From Achromobacter insolitus (GTDB lineage Bacteria; Pseudomonadota; Gammaproteobacteria; Burkholderiales; Burkholderiaceae_B), in NCBI RefSeq assembly GCF_002209555.1, contig NZ_NJIF01000004.1, positions 310,001 through 374,000 of the forward strand: a stretch of 64,000 nt of DNA, read 5' to 3'. This document shows positions 17,320 to 25,617 of this stretch, in pieces. Every line of letters begins with the position of its first letter. The stretch's first letter is position 1. A program made the position numbers and the translations under genes. The notes under the pieces were generated by a model. It saw only the letters and a program-made list of their open reading frames with translations, was not told the origin of the DNA and made no database searches.

Positions 17320-18903
17320 TTAATCGTTGGCTAGGGATTCGTCGTCGGCGAGCATTTCCTGCGGCCGCTTCTCCACGCGCACCAGCGCGATGCGGCGGCC
17401 GTCCATTTCCAGGACTTCAAAGCGGAAATGCTCGTGATGAATTTCGTACTCGCAGACGTCGCCCGGCTTGGGCAAGTGCCCGAAGCGCGACAGCAGATAT
17501 CCCGCCAGGGTTGAAAAATCCTGGGCGTCATCGACCAGGCCCTCGGTTTCCAGCACTTGCTCGACATGGTGCAGGTCGGCCGCACCGTCGATTTTCCAGG
17601 TGTTCTCGCCGTCGGCGACGATGTCTGGCAGTTCGTCCTCGTCGGGGAATTCGCCGGCGATCGCCTCGAAGACGTCGATGGGCGTCACCAGGCCTTCGAT
17701 CGCCCCGAACTCGTCCGCCACCAGCACCAGCTGGCCGCGCGAGCGCTTGAGCGTGTCCATGAGGCGCAGGATGCCGATGGACTCATGCACGATAATGGGG
17801 TCGCGCAGGCGGTTGCGACGCACCCTGCCCTCGGTGATGAGGTCCGCCACCAGGTCCTTGGCGCGGCCAATGCCCAGCACCTCGTCCAGCGACCCCCTGC
17901 ACACGGGGAAAAAGCTGTGCGGCGCTTCGGTCAGCTGGTGACGGATGGTTTCCGGGTCGTCGTCGATATTGATCCAGGAGACGTCCGTGCGCGGCGTCAT
18001 GATCGAGCGGATGGAACGTTCGGCCAGCGTCAGCACGCCGCTGACCATATTGCGTTCCTCGACCCCGAAGGCGGGAATGGCCGGACCGTCCGCGCTGGGC
18101 AGGTCGGGCTCGTCCGCTGGCGGCCGCTTGCCCAGCATGCGCAACACGGCGGAGGCGGTGCGCTCGCGCATGGGGCGGCGCGCATCCAGCTTGAGCAGGT
18201 TGCGGCGCGCCACCTGGTTGAGCGCCTCGATGGCGACCGAGAAGCCGATGGCGGCATACAGATAGCCCTTGGGCACCTTGAAGCCGAAGGCCTCCGCCAG
18301 CAGCGAAAAGCCGATCATGAGGAGGAAGCCAAGGCACAGCACCACTACCGTGGGGTGGGCATTGACGAAGCGCGTCAGCGGCTTGGACGCCAGCAGCATG
18401 ATGCCGATGGCGATGACGACGGCGATCATCATGATGGCCAGATGGTCCACCATGCCTACCGCGGTGATGACGGAGTCCAGCGAGAACACCGCATCCAGCA
18501 CCACGATCTGCGTCACGATCACCCAGAAGCTGGCATACACGCGCGGGCCCGACGAGCCGCCGTGCTGGGAGCCCTCCAGGCGCTCGTGCAGTTCCATGGT
18601 GCCCTTGAACAGCAGGAACAGGCCGCCGATCATCAGGATCAGGTCGCGGCCCGAGAACGATAGCGGGCCGATGGAAAACAGGGGGGTGGTCAGCGTGACC
18701 AGCCATGACATGACCGACAAGAGGCCAAGACGCATGATGAGCGCCAGGCTCAGGCCCATGATGCGCGCGCGGTCGCGTTGCGCAGGGGGCAGCTTGTCCG
18801 CCAGGATGGCGATGAAAATCAGGTTATCGATCCCCAGGACGATCTCAAGGATGACCAGGGTAAGCAAGCCGACCCACGCAGTGGGGTCCAGCAGCCACTC
18901 CAT
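17320..18903 (-). CDS. TerC-family membrane protein with CBS and CorC domains
   Basis: A 527-residue protein of the YoaE/YegH architecture. A TerC-type membrane domain of seven segments (about 1-235) carries acidic residues in transmembrane helices ([25 protein letters not shown]). A CBS pair follows (about 300-420: [33 protein letters not shown]), then a CorC/HlyC C-terminal domain (about 435-515). TerC proteins are linked to metal efflux and to metalation of secreted proteins. GGAG precedes the start. A misleading hemolysin label is sometimes used for this family. Confidence 0.9.
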   Translation of the reverse strand: MEWLLDPTAWVGLLTLVILEIVLGIDNLIFIAILADKLPPAQRDRARIMGLSLALIMRLGLLSVMSWLVTLTTPLFSIGPLSFSGRDLILMIGGLFLLFKGTMELHERLEGSQHGGSSGPRVYASFWVIVTQIVVLDAVFSLDSVITAVGMVDHLAIMMIAVVIAIGIMLLASKPLTRFVNAHPTVVVLCLGFLLMIGFSLLAEAFGFKVPKGYLYAAIGFSVAIEALNQVARRNLLKLDARRPMRERTASAVLRMLGKRPPADEPDLPSADGPAIPAFGVEERNMVSGVLTLAERSIRSIMTPRTDVSWINIDDDPETIRHQLTEAPHSFFPVCRGSLDEVLGIGRAKDLVADLITEGRVRRNRLRDPIIVHESIGILRLMDTLKRSRGQLVLVADEFGAIEGLVTPIDVFEAIAGEFPDEDELPDIVADGENTWKIDGAADLHHVEQVLETEGLVDDAQDFSTLAGYLLSRFGHLPKPGDVCEYEIHHEHFRFEVLEMDGRRIALVRVEKRPQEMLADDESLAND

Positions 18904-19052
18904 CAGGAGCTCCAGAAGTTACACGACCGGTAATCGTACATGGAAAATCCGTGACACGCCGGTGACGCGCCCCCTCCGTATGCCTGATGTACACGGGGTT
19001 TAAGCCTTGGGAACCCGGGCATTGCGGGCCTGGACGGATCTCGCAAAGCAAA

Positions 19053-19077
19053 AAAAACCGGCCTGGAGCCGGTTTTT
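19053..19077 (-). terminator. Terminator of azurin gene
   Basis: Stem AAAAACCGGC/GCCGGTTTTT with a 5-nt loop. On the minus strand it is followed by a run of eight T, directly after the azurin stop. Confidence 0.92.
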
Positions 19078-19090
19078 GCGCGGAGGAGGA

Positions 19091-19540
19091 TCAGCTGCCG
19101 AGCTTGAGCGTGCCCTTCATCACGGCCCAGTGGCCCGGGAAAGAGCAGAAGTAGGCATAGGCCTCGCCGGGAGTCAGCTTGGAAACGTCGAAAGTCACGG
19201 AATCGGACTCACCGCCCCCAATGACCTTGGTATGCGCGATGACGCGGGTATCGCCCGCCTTCACGTAGTCCTGCGCCGGACCCGCAGTCATGCCCTCGGT
19301 GGCCACCGCGGTCTTGTCGGCGTCCTTGGTGAGCACCCAGTTGTGGCCCATGGCGGTCTTGGGCAACTTGCCGACGTGCTTGAGATGCACGGTGAATTGC
19401 TTGCAGCTCTTGTCGACGACCATCTCGCTCACGTTGTACTGCATGGCGTCGTTACTCTCGATGGTCGCCTCGCACTGGGCGGCAAACACGGGCAGGCTGG
19501 CTGCGGACAGGGTGATGGCTAGGGTGGCTTTTGCCAGCAT
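19091..19540 (-). CDS. azu: Azurin (blue copper electron carrier)
   Basis: A 149-residue precursor: a 20-residue signal peptide (...[11 protein letters not shown]) and a 129-residue mature azurin. In mature numbering the copper ligands are H46 (GHNW), C112 (YFCSF), H117 (PGHW) and M121. C3 and C26 can form the usual disulfide. Azurin carries electrons in the periplasm to nitrite reductase or peroxidase. The sequence closely resembles Bordetella and Achromobacter azurins; residue 120 is Val, where I recall Met. Start ATG 19540 follows GGAG. An FNR-type promoter lies about 100 bp upstream. Confidence 0.98.
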   Translation of the reverse strand: MLAKATLAITLSAASLPVFAAQCEATIESNDAMQYNVSEMVVDKSCKQFTVHLKHVGKLPKTAMGHNWVLTKDADKTAVATEGMTAGPAQDYVKAGDTRVIAHTKVIGGGESDSVTFDVSKLTPGEAYAYFCSFPGHWAVMKGTLKLGS

Positions 19541-19609
19541 GGGAACTTCTCCGTAAACGTCGCGGCCTTCATACACGCGAGGCAAATGCCTGCGCCGCCG
19601 CCACCCACA

Positions 19610-19651
19610 AGTCTAGAGCCGCACCGGCGCAGTGCCATTGATGGACATCAA
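19610..19651 (-). promoter_or_regulatory. FNR/ANR-dependent azurin promoter
   Basis: TTGATGGACATCAA (19638-19651) is a perfect FNR/CRP-superfamily anaerobic box (TTGAT-N4-ATCAA). On the minus strand, a -10-like TAGACT lies at 19610-19615. The distance from box centre to hexamer centre is 32 bp, exactly that of a class II promoter with activator at -41.5. The predicted transcript would start near 19603 and run into azurin. Confidence 0.82.
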
Positions 19652-19703
19652 TCGCGCCGCGTTCAGTCTTCGGGATCAAGCCCATGCGCAGCGGCCGCCC
19701 ATG

Positions 19704-19727
19704 AAAAAACCGGCCCCCGGGGCCGGT
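19704..19727 (-). terminator. Terminator of suhB-like gene
   Basis: ACCGGCCCC/GGGGCCGGT with a one-base nominal loop. On the minus strand it is followed by T6, about 30 bases after the suhB-like stop and just upstream of the azurin promoter. Confidence 0.85.
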
Positions 19728-19754
19728 GTTTCCTTATGGCGGAGGCGCCCCGCT

Positions 19755-20540
19755 TCAGGCCGCCGAAGGCGGGTTCAACGAAGACAGCATCTGCGTGAAG
19801 ATCTTCGGGCTGGCGGCCAGCACATTGCCGGTGTCCATCCAGCCTTGCTCGCCGTCGAAGTCCGCGACCAGGCCGCCAGCCTCCAGCACCATCAGGCTGC
19901 CCGCAGCCAGGTCCCAGGACTTCAGGCCAACGCCGCAGAAGCCGTCCAGGCGGCCGCACGCCACGTAGGCCAGATCCAGCACCGTGGAACCCAGGCGGCG
20001 TACGCCAGTGCTGCCTTCGGCCATCTGGCGAAAACGCGCGGAGCCTTGCTCCGGGTCGCCGGAATTGGGCCAATGGGCGCCCAGCAGGGCCTCGTGGTAG
20101 CGGGTGCGGCCCGACACGCGCACGCGGCGGTCGTTCAGGAACGTGCCGCTGCCGCGGCTGGCCGTGAAGAGTTCATTGCGGGTGGGGTCATAGATGACCG
20201 CCTGCGTGACCTGGCCGCGCTGCGTCAACGCAATGGACACGGCGTAGTTGGGCAGGCCATGGATGAAGTTCGTGGTGCCGTCCAGGGGATCGATGATCCA
20301 CTGGAATTCAGCCTGGTCGGGGCCTTGCAGGCCGAATTCCTCGCCCAGGACGGCGTGGTCCGGGTACGCGGCGCGCAGCGTCTCGACGATCGACTCCTCG
20401 GCGGCGCGATCGACTTCCGTGACATAATCCCGCGGCCCCTTGCGAGCCACGCTGAGTCGTTCCAAATCCATGCTGGCACGGTTGATAATGGTGCCGGCAC
20501 GCCGGGCCGCCTTGATGGCGATGTTGAGCATCGGGTGCAT
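19755..20540 (-). CDS. suhB: Inositol-monophosphatase family protein (SuhB-like)
   Basis: A 261-residue Mg-dependent phosphatase. The metal-binding motifs are EEFG (in VLGEEFGLQ), DPLDGTTNF and, near the end, SWDLAAGSLMVLEAGG. SuhB enzymes hydrolyse inositol-1-phosphate, and in proteobacteria also act in rRNA transcription antitermination complexes. ATG 20540 gives the family-typical MHPMLNIAIKAARRAG opening; the longer ORF runs into the divergent trmJ promoter. Gene symbol by homology pattern only. Confidence 0.92.
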   Translation of the reverse strand: MHPMLNIAIKAARRAGTIINRASMDLERLSVARKGPRDYVTEVDRAAEESIVETLRAAYPDHAVLGEEFGLQGPDQAEFQWIIDPLDGTTNFIHGLPNYAVSIALTQRGQVTQAVIYDPTRNELFTASRGSGTFLNDRRVRVSGRTRYHEALLGAHWPNSGDPEQGSARFRQMAEGSTGVRRLGSTVLDLAYVACGRLDGFCGVGLKSWDLAAGSLMVLEAGGLVADFDGEQGWMDTGNVLAASPKIFTQMLSSLNPPSAA

Positions 20541-20669
20541 AAAATTCCGTACGAATGCGATGAGTTGGCTTGATGGTAGGCCGCTTGCCGCCCCCCGGTC
20601 CGCCGCTCCCCAACCGGGGAAATCGACCCAAAAAACCAGGAAGGCACTAAGCCAAACGTGCCATTTTAA

Positions 20670-21461
20670 ATGACTCAAGCATTTTCACGTGTTCGGTTCA
20701 TCATGGTGAACCCCAGCCACCCCGGAAACGTGGGTTCGGCGGCCCGCGCCATCAAGACGATGGGATTCTCCGAACTGGTCCTGGTCGAGCCCAAATTTCC
20801 AGATGTAACAAGCCAACCGGAGGCCGTGGCGCTGGCCAGCGGCGCGTTGGACGTGCTGGAAAATGCCCGGATCCACGCTACTTTGGAAGAGGCGCTGGCG
20901 CCCGTCACCATGGCTTTCGCGTTGACCGCCCGCGTGCGCGACCTGGGCCCGCCGCCCTGCGATATCCGCCAGGCCGCCGACCTGGCCCGCGTCCACCTGG
21001 GCGAAACCGCCGAGGGCGTGGCCGCCGTGGTGCTGGGCACGGAACGCGCCGGGCTCACCAACGCCCAGATCGCGCTGTGTCACCGTATCTGCCACATCCC
21101 GGCCAATCCCGAATACAGCTCGCTGAACGTGGCCCAGGCGCTGCAACTGGCTGCCTGGGAGCTGCGCTACGCACTGCTGGTGGACCAGGGCGCGGCGCTG
21201 CTGCCCGCCTCCACCGCGCAAGAAGCGCCGCGCGGCGCGGCCCCGGCCTCCAGCGAAGCCGTCCAGGCCTTCCTGGCGCACTGGGAAGAAGCACTGATCG
21301 GCGTGCAGTTCCTGGATCCGGCGCACCCCAAGAAGCTGATGCCGCGCATGCGCCATCTGTTCTCCCGCCATGCCTTGAGCCGCGACGAAGTGGACATGAT
21401 GCGTGGCGTCTGCACCGCCATGCTGGCCACCGCGCGCCGCAACGACGGAACAAAAAAATAG
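20670..21461 (+). CDS. trmJ: tRNA (cytidine/uridine-32-2'-O)-methyltransferase
   Basis: A 263-residue SPOUT methyltransferase (TrmH family, TrmJ type) adding a 2'-O-methyl at position 32 of tRNAs. It shows the N-terminal MVNPSHPGNVGSAARAIK, the knot motif VVLGTERAGLTNAQI and YSSLNVAQALQLAAWELR. A helical C-terminal extension for dimerisation and tRNA recognition follows (about 170-263). It is divergent from the suhB-like gene, an arrangement common in betaproteobacteria. Confidence 0.94.
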   Translation: MTQAFSRVRFIMVNPSHPGNVGSAARAIKTMGFSELVLVEPKFPDVTSQPEAVALASGALDVLENARIHATLEEALAPVTMAFALTARVRDLGPPPCDIRQAADLARVHLGETAEGVAAVVLGTERAGLTNAQIALCHRICHIPANPEYSSLNVAQALQLAAWELRYALLVDQGAALLPASTAQEAPRGAAPASSEAVQAFLAHWEEALIGVQFLDPAHPKKLMPRMRHLFSRHALSRDEVDMMRGVCTAMLATARRNDGTKK

Positions 21462-21483
21462 GGGCAGGCTCGCGCCTGTCCCC
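21452..21483 (-). terminator. Terminator of Bug gene (minus strand)
   Basis: Stem GGGGCAGGC/GCCTGTCCCC with one bulged base. On the minus strand it is followed by CCCCTATTTTTTT. It overlaps the end of convergent trmJ and may stop both. Confidence 0.8.
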
Positions 21484-21524
21484 TGCAAGGTTTGCCGGGC
21501 GGCTCGCCGCCCGGAAATCGAAAA

Positions 21525-22514
21525 TCAGTCCACCTTGGCGCCCGAGGCCTTGACCACGGGGGCCCAGCCTTCGACTTCCGACTTGATGAACTGGCCGAAT
21601 TCGGCCGGCGTCGTCTTGACGCCCACCGCACCCAGGCTCTCGAAGCTTTTCTGCACTTCGGGCTTGTCCAGCGCCTTGACCATGGCTGCATTGAGCTTGT
21701 TCACGACCTCGGGCGGCGTGCCGGCCGGCGCGATCATGCCGAACCAGGAAGACACGTCGAAATCGGCAAAACCCGCTTCCTGCATCGTGGGCAGATCCGG
21801 GGCGCTCTTGGAGCGTTCCTTGGTCGTCACAGCCAGGGCGCGCAGCTTGCCCGATTGCACGTGCGGCCAGGACGAGGGCATGTTGTCGAACATGAATTGC
21901 ACCTGGCCACCGATCAGGTCGGTCACGGCCGGCGCGCTGCCTTTGTACGGGACGTGCAGCACGTCGATGCCGGTCCTCATCTTGAAGAGCTCGCCCGCCA
22001 TGTGGATGGAGGTGCCGCTGCCGGACGACGCGAACGCCAGCTTGCCGGGATTCTTCTTGGCGTAGTCCACCAATTCCTGCACCGTCTTCACGGGCACTTG
22101 GGGGTTCACCACCAGGATGTTCGGCACCTTGGCGCCCAGGGCCACGGGCGTAAAGTCCTTGGTCAGGTCAAAGTTGACATTCTTGTACAGCGTCTGGTTG
22201 ATGGCGCTGGTCACGGCCACGAACAGCAGCGTGTAACCGTCGGGGTCTGCGCGCTTTACCTGGTCGGTGGCGATATTGCTGCCGGCGCCCGGCTTGTTCT
22301 CGACCACGAAGGACTGGCCGAGGCTCTCGGTCAGTTCCTTGGCCATGATGCGAGCAATCACGTCGGTGGTGCCACCCGCGGAAAAACCGACCACGATACG
22401 GACGGGCTTGTCGGGGTAGGCGGCATGGGCGGAGCCCAGGGCGAATGCGCTTGCGGCGGTAGCCAGAAGGGTGGCGGCGATGCGCCGCAGTCCAGGCTTT
22501 TGACCTGTAGTCAT
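21525..22514 (-). CDS. Bug-family solute-binding protein
   Basis: A 329-residue periplasmic receptor with signal peptide (ATLLATAASAFALGSAHA/AYPDKP). Bug signatures are YPDKPVRIVVGFSAGGTTD, VENKPGAGSNIA, DGYTLLFV and LHVPYKGSAPAVTDLIGG. Ligand unknown. ATG 22514 follows GGAGAC. It is divergent from an IclR regulator; paired GTCC-N7-GGAC sites between them suggest direct control. No membrane transport subunits or enzymes adjoin it, so its pathway is not visible here. Confidence 0.93.
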   Translation of the reverse strand: MTTGQKPGLRRIAATLLATAASAFALGSAHAAYPDKPVRIVVGFSAGGTTDVIARIMAKELTESLGQSFVVENKPGAGSNIATDQVKRADPDGYTLLFVAVTSAINQTLYKNVNFDLTKDFTPVALGAKVPNILVVNPQVPVKTVQELVDYAKKNPGKLAFASSGSGTSIHMAGELFKMRTGIDVLHVPYKGSAPAVTDLIGGQVQFMFDNMPSSWPHVQSGKLRALAVTTKERSKSAPDLPTMQEAGFADFDVSSWFGMIAPAGTPPEVVNKLNAAMVKALDKPEVQKSFESLGAVGVKTTPAEFGQFIKSEVEGWAPVVKASGAKVD

Positions 22515-22534
22515 AGTGTCTCCGTGCGGGTACT

Positions 22535-22549
22535 GTCCATTGAATGGAC
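22535..22549. promoter_or_regulatory. Candidate IclR operator, proximal site
   Basis: A perfect 15-bp palindrome GTCCATT-G-AATGGAC, 21 bp upstream of the Bug start codon. A related site with the same GTCC-N7-GGAC frame lies at 22608-22622. Confidence 0.6.
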
Positions 22550-22607
22550 GATTTGAATTGTTCGATGCTGCATTCTGAGCTATACACAGGCACCACATCA
22601 AGGTAGA

Positions 22608-22622
22608 GTCCACAGCACGGAC
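22608..22622. promoter_or_regulatory. Candidate IclR operator, distal site
   Basis: GTCCACAGCACGGAC shares the outer GTCC...GGAC and 15-bp length with the palindrome at 22535-22549. The start-to-start distance is 73 bp, about seven helical turns. Confidence 0.5.
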
Positions 22623-22673
22623 AGTGGTTTTCCCTTGAATATTCCGTAATAACCCGAGTTTTCAGAGATTTTC

Positions 22674-23435
22674 ATGCAAGATAGCGACGCCGCGGCTGCG
22701 GGTCCACGCACACTGCGGCGCGGATTGGCGGTATTGGCAGCCCTGCGGGACCAGGGCCCTGACGGCCTGAGCGTGACCGACATTGCCCGCCTGACGGGCA
22801 TACAGCGTCCCACCATTTACCGCCTGCTGGCCGCCCTGCTCGACGCTGGGCTGGTGCTGGCCGTGACGGGCACCAAGAAGTACCGCGCCCAACTGGCGGT
22901 GGACCCGGACACGCGTTCGCGCGACCCGCGCGTGCGCCAGTTGCTGCCCGTGTTGCGCCGCCTGGCCGACCGTACCGGCGACGCGGTATTCCTGGTAGTG
23001 CGCGAAGAGGACGATTCCATCAGCCTGCATCGCGAGATCGGCAGCTATCCCGTGCAGATCCTGGCCACCTATGCGGGCAAGCGCCAGCCGCTGGGCGTGG
23101 GATCCGGCGGCATGGCCCTGCTGGCCGCCCTCCCCGACGACGTCGCGCGCGGCATCGTCGAGCGCAACTCCGGCCGGCTGGACGAGTACGGCGGCATGAC
23201 GCCACAGGAAATGTACCGCCTGATCGAAAACACCCGCGCCCGCGGCTATTCCGTTGTGGGCAATCACGCGGTGCGCGGTGCGCTCGGCGTGGGCTGCGCG
23301 CTGCTGGATTCCCAGGGCGCGCCGATCCTGGCGGTCAGCGTGACGGCCATTATCGACCGCATGCCGGCCCAACGGCAGCGCGAAATCGCCGGCTGGATCA
23401 AGACCGAACTGGCGCGCCTGTCCATGCAGGCGTAG
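22674..23435 (+). CDS. IclR-family transcriptional regulator
   Basis: A 253-residue regulator. The winged helix at about 10-70 (LRRGLAVLAALRDQGPDGLSVTDIARLTGIQRPTIYRLLAAL) is followed by the IclR effector domain (about 85-250) with GVGSGGMALLAALPDD and GALGVGCALLDSQG. It is divergent from a Bug receptor gene and probably represses or activates it. It ends just before a strong hairpin shared with the convergent mscS-type gene. Confidence 0.93.
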   Translation: MQDSDAAAAGPRTLRRGLAVLAALRDQGPDGLSVTDIARLTGIQRPTIYRLLAALLDAGLVLAVTGTKKYRAQLAVDPDTRSRDPRVRQLLPVLRRLADRTGDAVFLVVREEDDSISLHREIGSYPVQILATYAGKRQPLGVGSGGMALLAALPDDVARGIVERNSGRLDEYGGMTPQEMYRLIENTRARGYSVVGNHAVRGALGVGCALLDSQGAPILAVSVTAIIDRMPAQRQREIAGWIKTELARLSMQA

Positions 23436-23457
23436 CGCTTTTGGCAGCAGTAAAAAA

Positions 23458-23482
23458 AAACGGGCGCCCTGGGCGCCCGTTT
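23458..23482. terminator. Bidirectional terminator, iclR/mscS
   Basis: Stem AAACGGGCGCCC/GGGCGCCCGTTT around a single-base nominal loop, preceded by A-run (T-run on the minus strand). It separates the convergent IclR and MscS-type genes. Confidence 0.9.
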
Positions 23483-23507
23483 CCGTTCCTGCGAGAAAAA
23501 ACCAGCT

Positions 23508-24341
23508 TCAGGCAGCCGCTCCCGTCTTCGCGTTCTGGATCTCGCGCATCGGAATCGGCGGCTGGAAGCCCGCGTCCTCCAGCGACTTGCGGATGTCCTG
23601 GTACAAGCCCCAGCGCAGGTCCCAATACTTGGCCGCCTCGGTCCACACGCGCACGTTCACGACCACGCCGTTTTCCTTGTAGTCGACCACCTTGACCAGC
23701 GGCTCGGGGTCTTTCAGCGTTTCGGGGCGCGCATCCACGATGGCGCGCAGCTTGGCCACCACCACCTCCAGGTCGTCGCCATAGCGCACCGGCACGGGAA
23801 TATCCAGGCGGCGCGTCTTGTTGCGGCTGTAGTTGGTGATGGTGGCATTCCACACCGTGCTGTTGGGCAGGGTCAGGTGAATGCCGTCGACCTGAACCAG
23901 GCGCGTCAGGAACAGGCCGACCTCTTCCACCGTGCCGTCCACGCCCGTGCTCAGCGCCACGTACTCGCCCGCGCGTATGGGGCGCAGGATGAGGAGCATG
24001 ATACCTGCGGCGATGTTCTGCAACGTGCCTTGCAGAGCCAGACCCACGGCCAGGCCGGCCGCGCCCAGCACGGCGATCAGGCTGGCCGTCTGCACGCCGA
24101 AGCGCGCGAGCACCGCGATCACCGTGAAGATGCGCACCGTCCAGACCACGGTGCTGTAGAACATGGGCACGATGGTGGGATCGATCTTGCTGGAACGCGT
24201 GGCCGCGCGGCGCACCCAGCTGCCCAGCAGGGACGACACCCACCAGCCGATGATGAGGATCAGCAAGGCGATAAGCAGATTGAGGCCCAGGTCCACCAGC
24301 CTGGGAGCCCAGGCGCTAAATTCTTTCAAGGCTTCTTCCAT
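23508..24341 (-). CDS. mscS: Small-conductance mechanosensitive channel (MscS family)
   Basis: A 277-residue inner-membrane channel opening under membrane tension after hypo-osmotic shock. Three transmembrane segments lie at about 15-40, 65-90 and 95-130. The pore-lining glycine/alanine-rich helix AVLGAAGLAVGLALQGTLQNIAAG is intact. The cytoplasmic beta and mixed domains follow (about 130-265). Length matches E. coli MscS (286). GGAG lies upstream of ATG 24341. Confidence 0.94.
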   Translation of the reverse strand: MEEALKEFSAWAPRLVDLGLNLLIALLILIIGWWVSSLLGSWVRRAATRSSKIDPTIVPMFYSTVVWTVRIFTVIAVLARFGVQTASLIAVLGAAGLAVGLALQGTLQNIAAGIMLLILRPIRAGEYVALSTGVDGTVEEVGLFLTRLVQVDGIHLTLPNSTVWNATITNYSRNKTRRLDIPVPVRYGDDLEVVVAKLRAIVDARPETLKDPEPLVKVVDYKENGVVVNVRVWTEAAKYWDLRWGLYQDIRKSLEDAGFQPPIPMREIQNAKTGAAA

Positions 24342-24444
24342 GGATACTCCTGCGCAAAAGTTGAGGCCGCGCGGCGGCCCCGCGACGGGCGCCTGGCGGC
24401 CTGAAAAAAACAGCCGAAAACTTTATCAGATGACGCTTGCGATC

Positions 24445-24463
24445 AGGGCCGCGTTGCGGCCCT
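24445..24463 (-). terminator. Possible terminator of the imelysin operon
   Basis: AGGGCCGC-GTT-GCGGCCCT, about 30 bases after the DUF1513 stop. The following minus-strand sequence has only short T stretches, so it is a weak candidate. Confidence 0.45.
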
Positions 24464-24492
24464 GTTGTGTCAAGCTTTGTAAGCGAAAAGGA

Positions 24493-25617
24493 TCAGGCCT
24501 GCGCGGGCACTTTGCGGAAATGGTTGTCCCACGACACCTCGCGCGACGGCGCCAGCACGGGCGTCTCCGCCCCCGTCGCGTCGGCGCGCAACATGGCGCC
24601 CAGGCCACTGCTCAGCAGGAAACCGGCATCGGCCGCCGGCGCCACGCCGCAACCGTCGGCCAAGGCAGTGGTACCGAGGCACCGGCCGTTGGCCGCGTCC
24701 CAATACATTACTTGCCCGCCCACCGGACTAGACGTCGCCACCACGGCGCCGGCAGCATCCACCGCCACCGAGCCGACGTAGTTGCGCATCTGGCGCAGCG
24801 TCTGAGCGGGACCCTCGAAGAGTTCAAGCCGCGCGCCGCGCCGGTGACGCCCGACCAAGGCGGGACGGTCGGCCGCCGGACCCATGTATTGGCAGCCGAA
24901 CCAGATACAGCCGTCCGCGGCCAACGCCAGATGGCGGATCGAAAGGCGGTGCAAGGCCGGCTCCAGCTCGACCTTCTCCAGCAGTTCTCCGCTGGCCGCG
25001 TCGATGTACGCCAGCGAGGGCCGCATGGTGTCCAGATTGAGTTCCAGCTTGCCGTAGTCGGGATGCGTCAGGATGCCGCCGTTGGCGACGCAGAGTGTCT
25101 TGCCGTCAGGCATCAGCACGACCTCGTGCGGTCCGATGCCGCCGGTATCGAACTCTCCGATGCGGCGGTACGCAGCGCCGGGCGAAGCGTCATAAACCCC
25201 CAGCACGCCCCGGCCCGCCTCAAAATCGTTTTCCGTGGCGGCCAGCAGCCGGCCACCTTCCAGATAGGCGCCATGGCCGAAGAAATGGCGTTCCTCATGC
25301 ATGGGCAGCGCTTGGGGCTCGCCCCCGTCCAGGGAAAATGCCAGCGCGAAAAAGCCAGGTTGACGACCAAAGACCACGGCGCGTCCGCTGGCGGAGTCGA
25401 TCGCGAAGCTGTGTCCGCGCGCAGGCATCGGCACCACCAGCCGATCATGTCCGGTCTCGTCCAGCAACACGGCTTCGTCGCGCCCGCCGCGCTTGCGCGC
25501 GCTCAAGTACAGAACTGCGCCGTCCTTGGGCGCGGCCGCGAGCGCCGCTGCCGGCGCCAGGCCCATGGCGGCGGCAAGCGACAGAAAGCGGCGCCGGTCA
25601 ATCGCCATCGAGCGCAT
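24493..25617 (-). CDS. DUF1513 exported beta-propeller-like protein
   Basis: A 374-residue protein with a Tat-type leader (DRRRFLSLAAAMGLAPAAALAA). The rest reads as repeated beta-propeller-like blades (HSFAIDSASGRAVVFGRQPG, GRGVLGVYD, GIGPHEVVLMPDGKTLCVANGG, YVGSVAVDAAGAVVATSSPVGG). DUF1513 proteins regularly accompany imelysin and di-haem oxidoreductase genes in iron-related operons, but their activity is not known. Start ATG 25617, or ATG 25608; either overlaps the end of the preceding imelysin gene. Last gene of the operon. Confidence 0.87.
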   Translation of the reverse strand: MRSMAIDRRRFLSLAAAMGLAPAAALAAAPKDGAVLYLSARKRGGRDEAVLLDETGHDRLVVPMPARGHSFAIDSASGRAVVFGRQPGFFALAFSLDGGEPQALPMHEERHFFGHGAYLEGGRLLAATENDFEAGRGVLGVYDASPGAAYRRIGEFDTGGIGPHEVVLMPDGKTLCVANGGILTHPDYGKLELNLDTMRPSLAYIDAASGELLEKVELEPALHRLSIRHLALAADGCIWFGCQYMGPAADRPALVGRHRRGARLELFEGPAQTLRQMRNYVGSVAVDAAGAVVATSSPVGGQVMYWDAANGRCLGTTALADGCGVAPAADAGFLLSSGLGAMLRADATGAETPVLAPSREVSWDNHFRKVPAQA

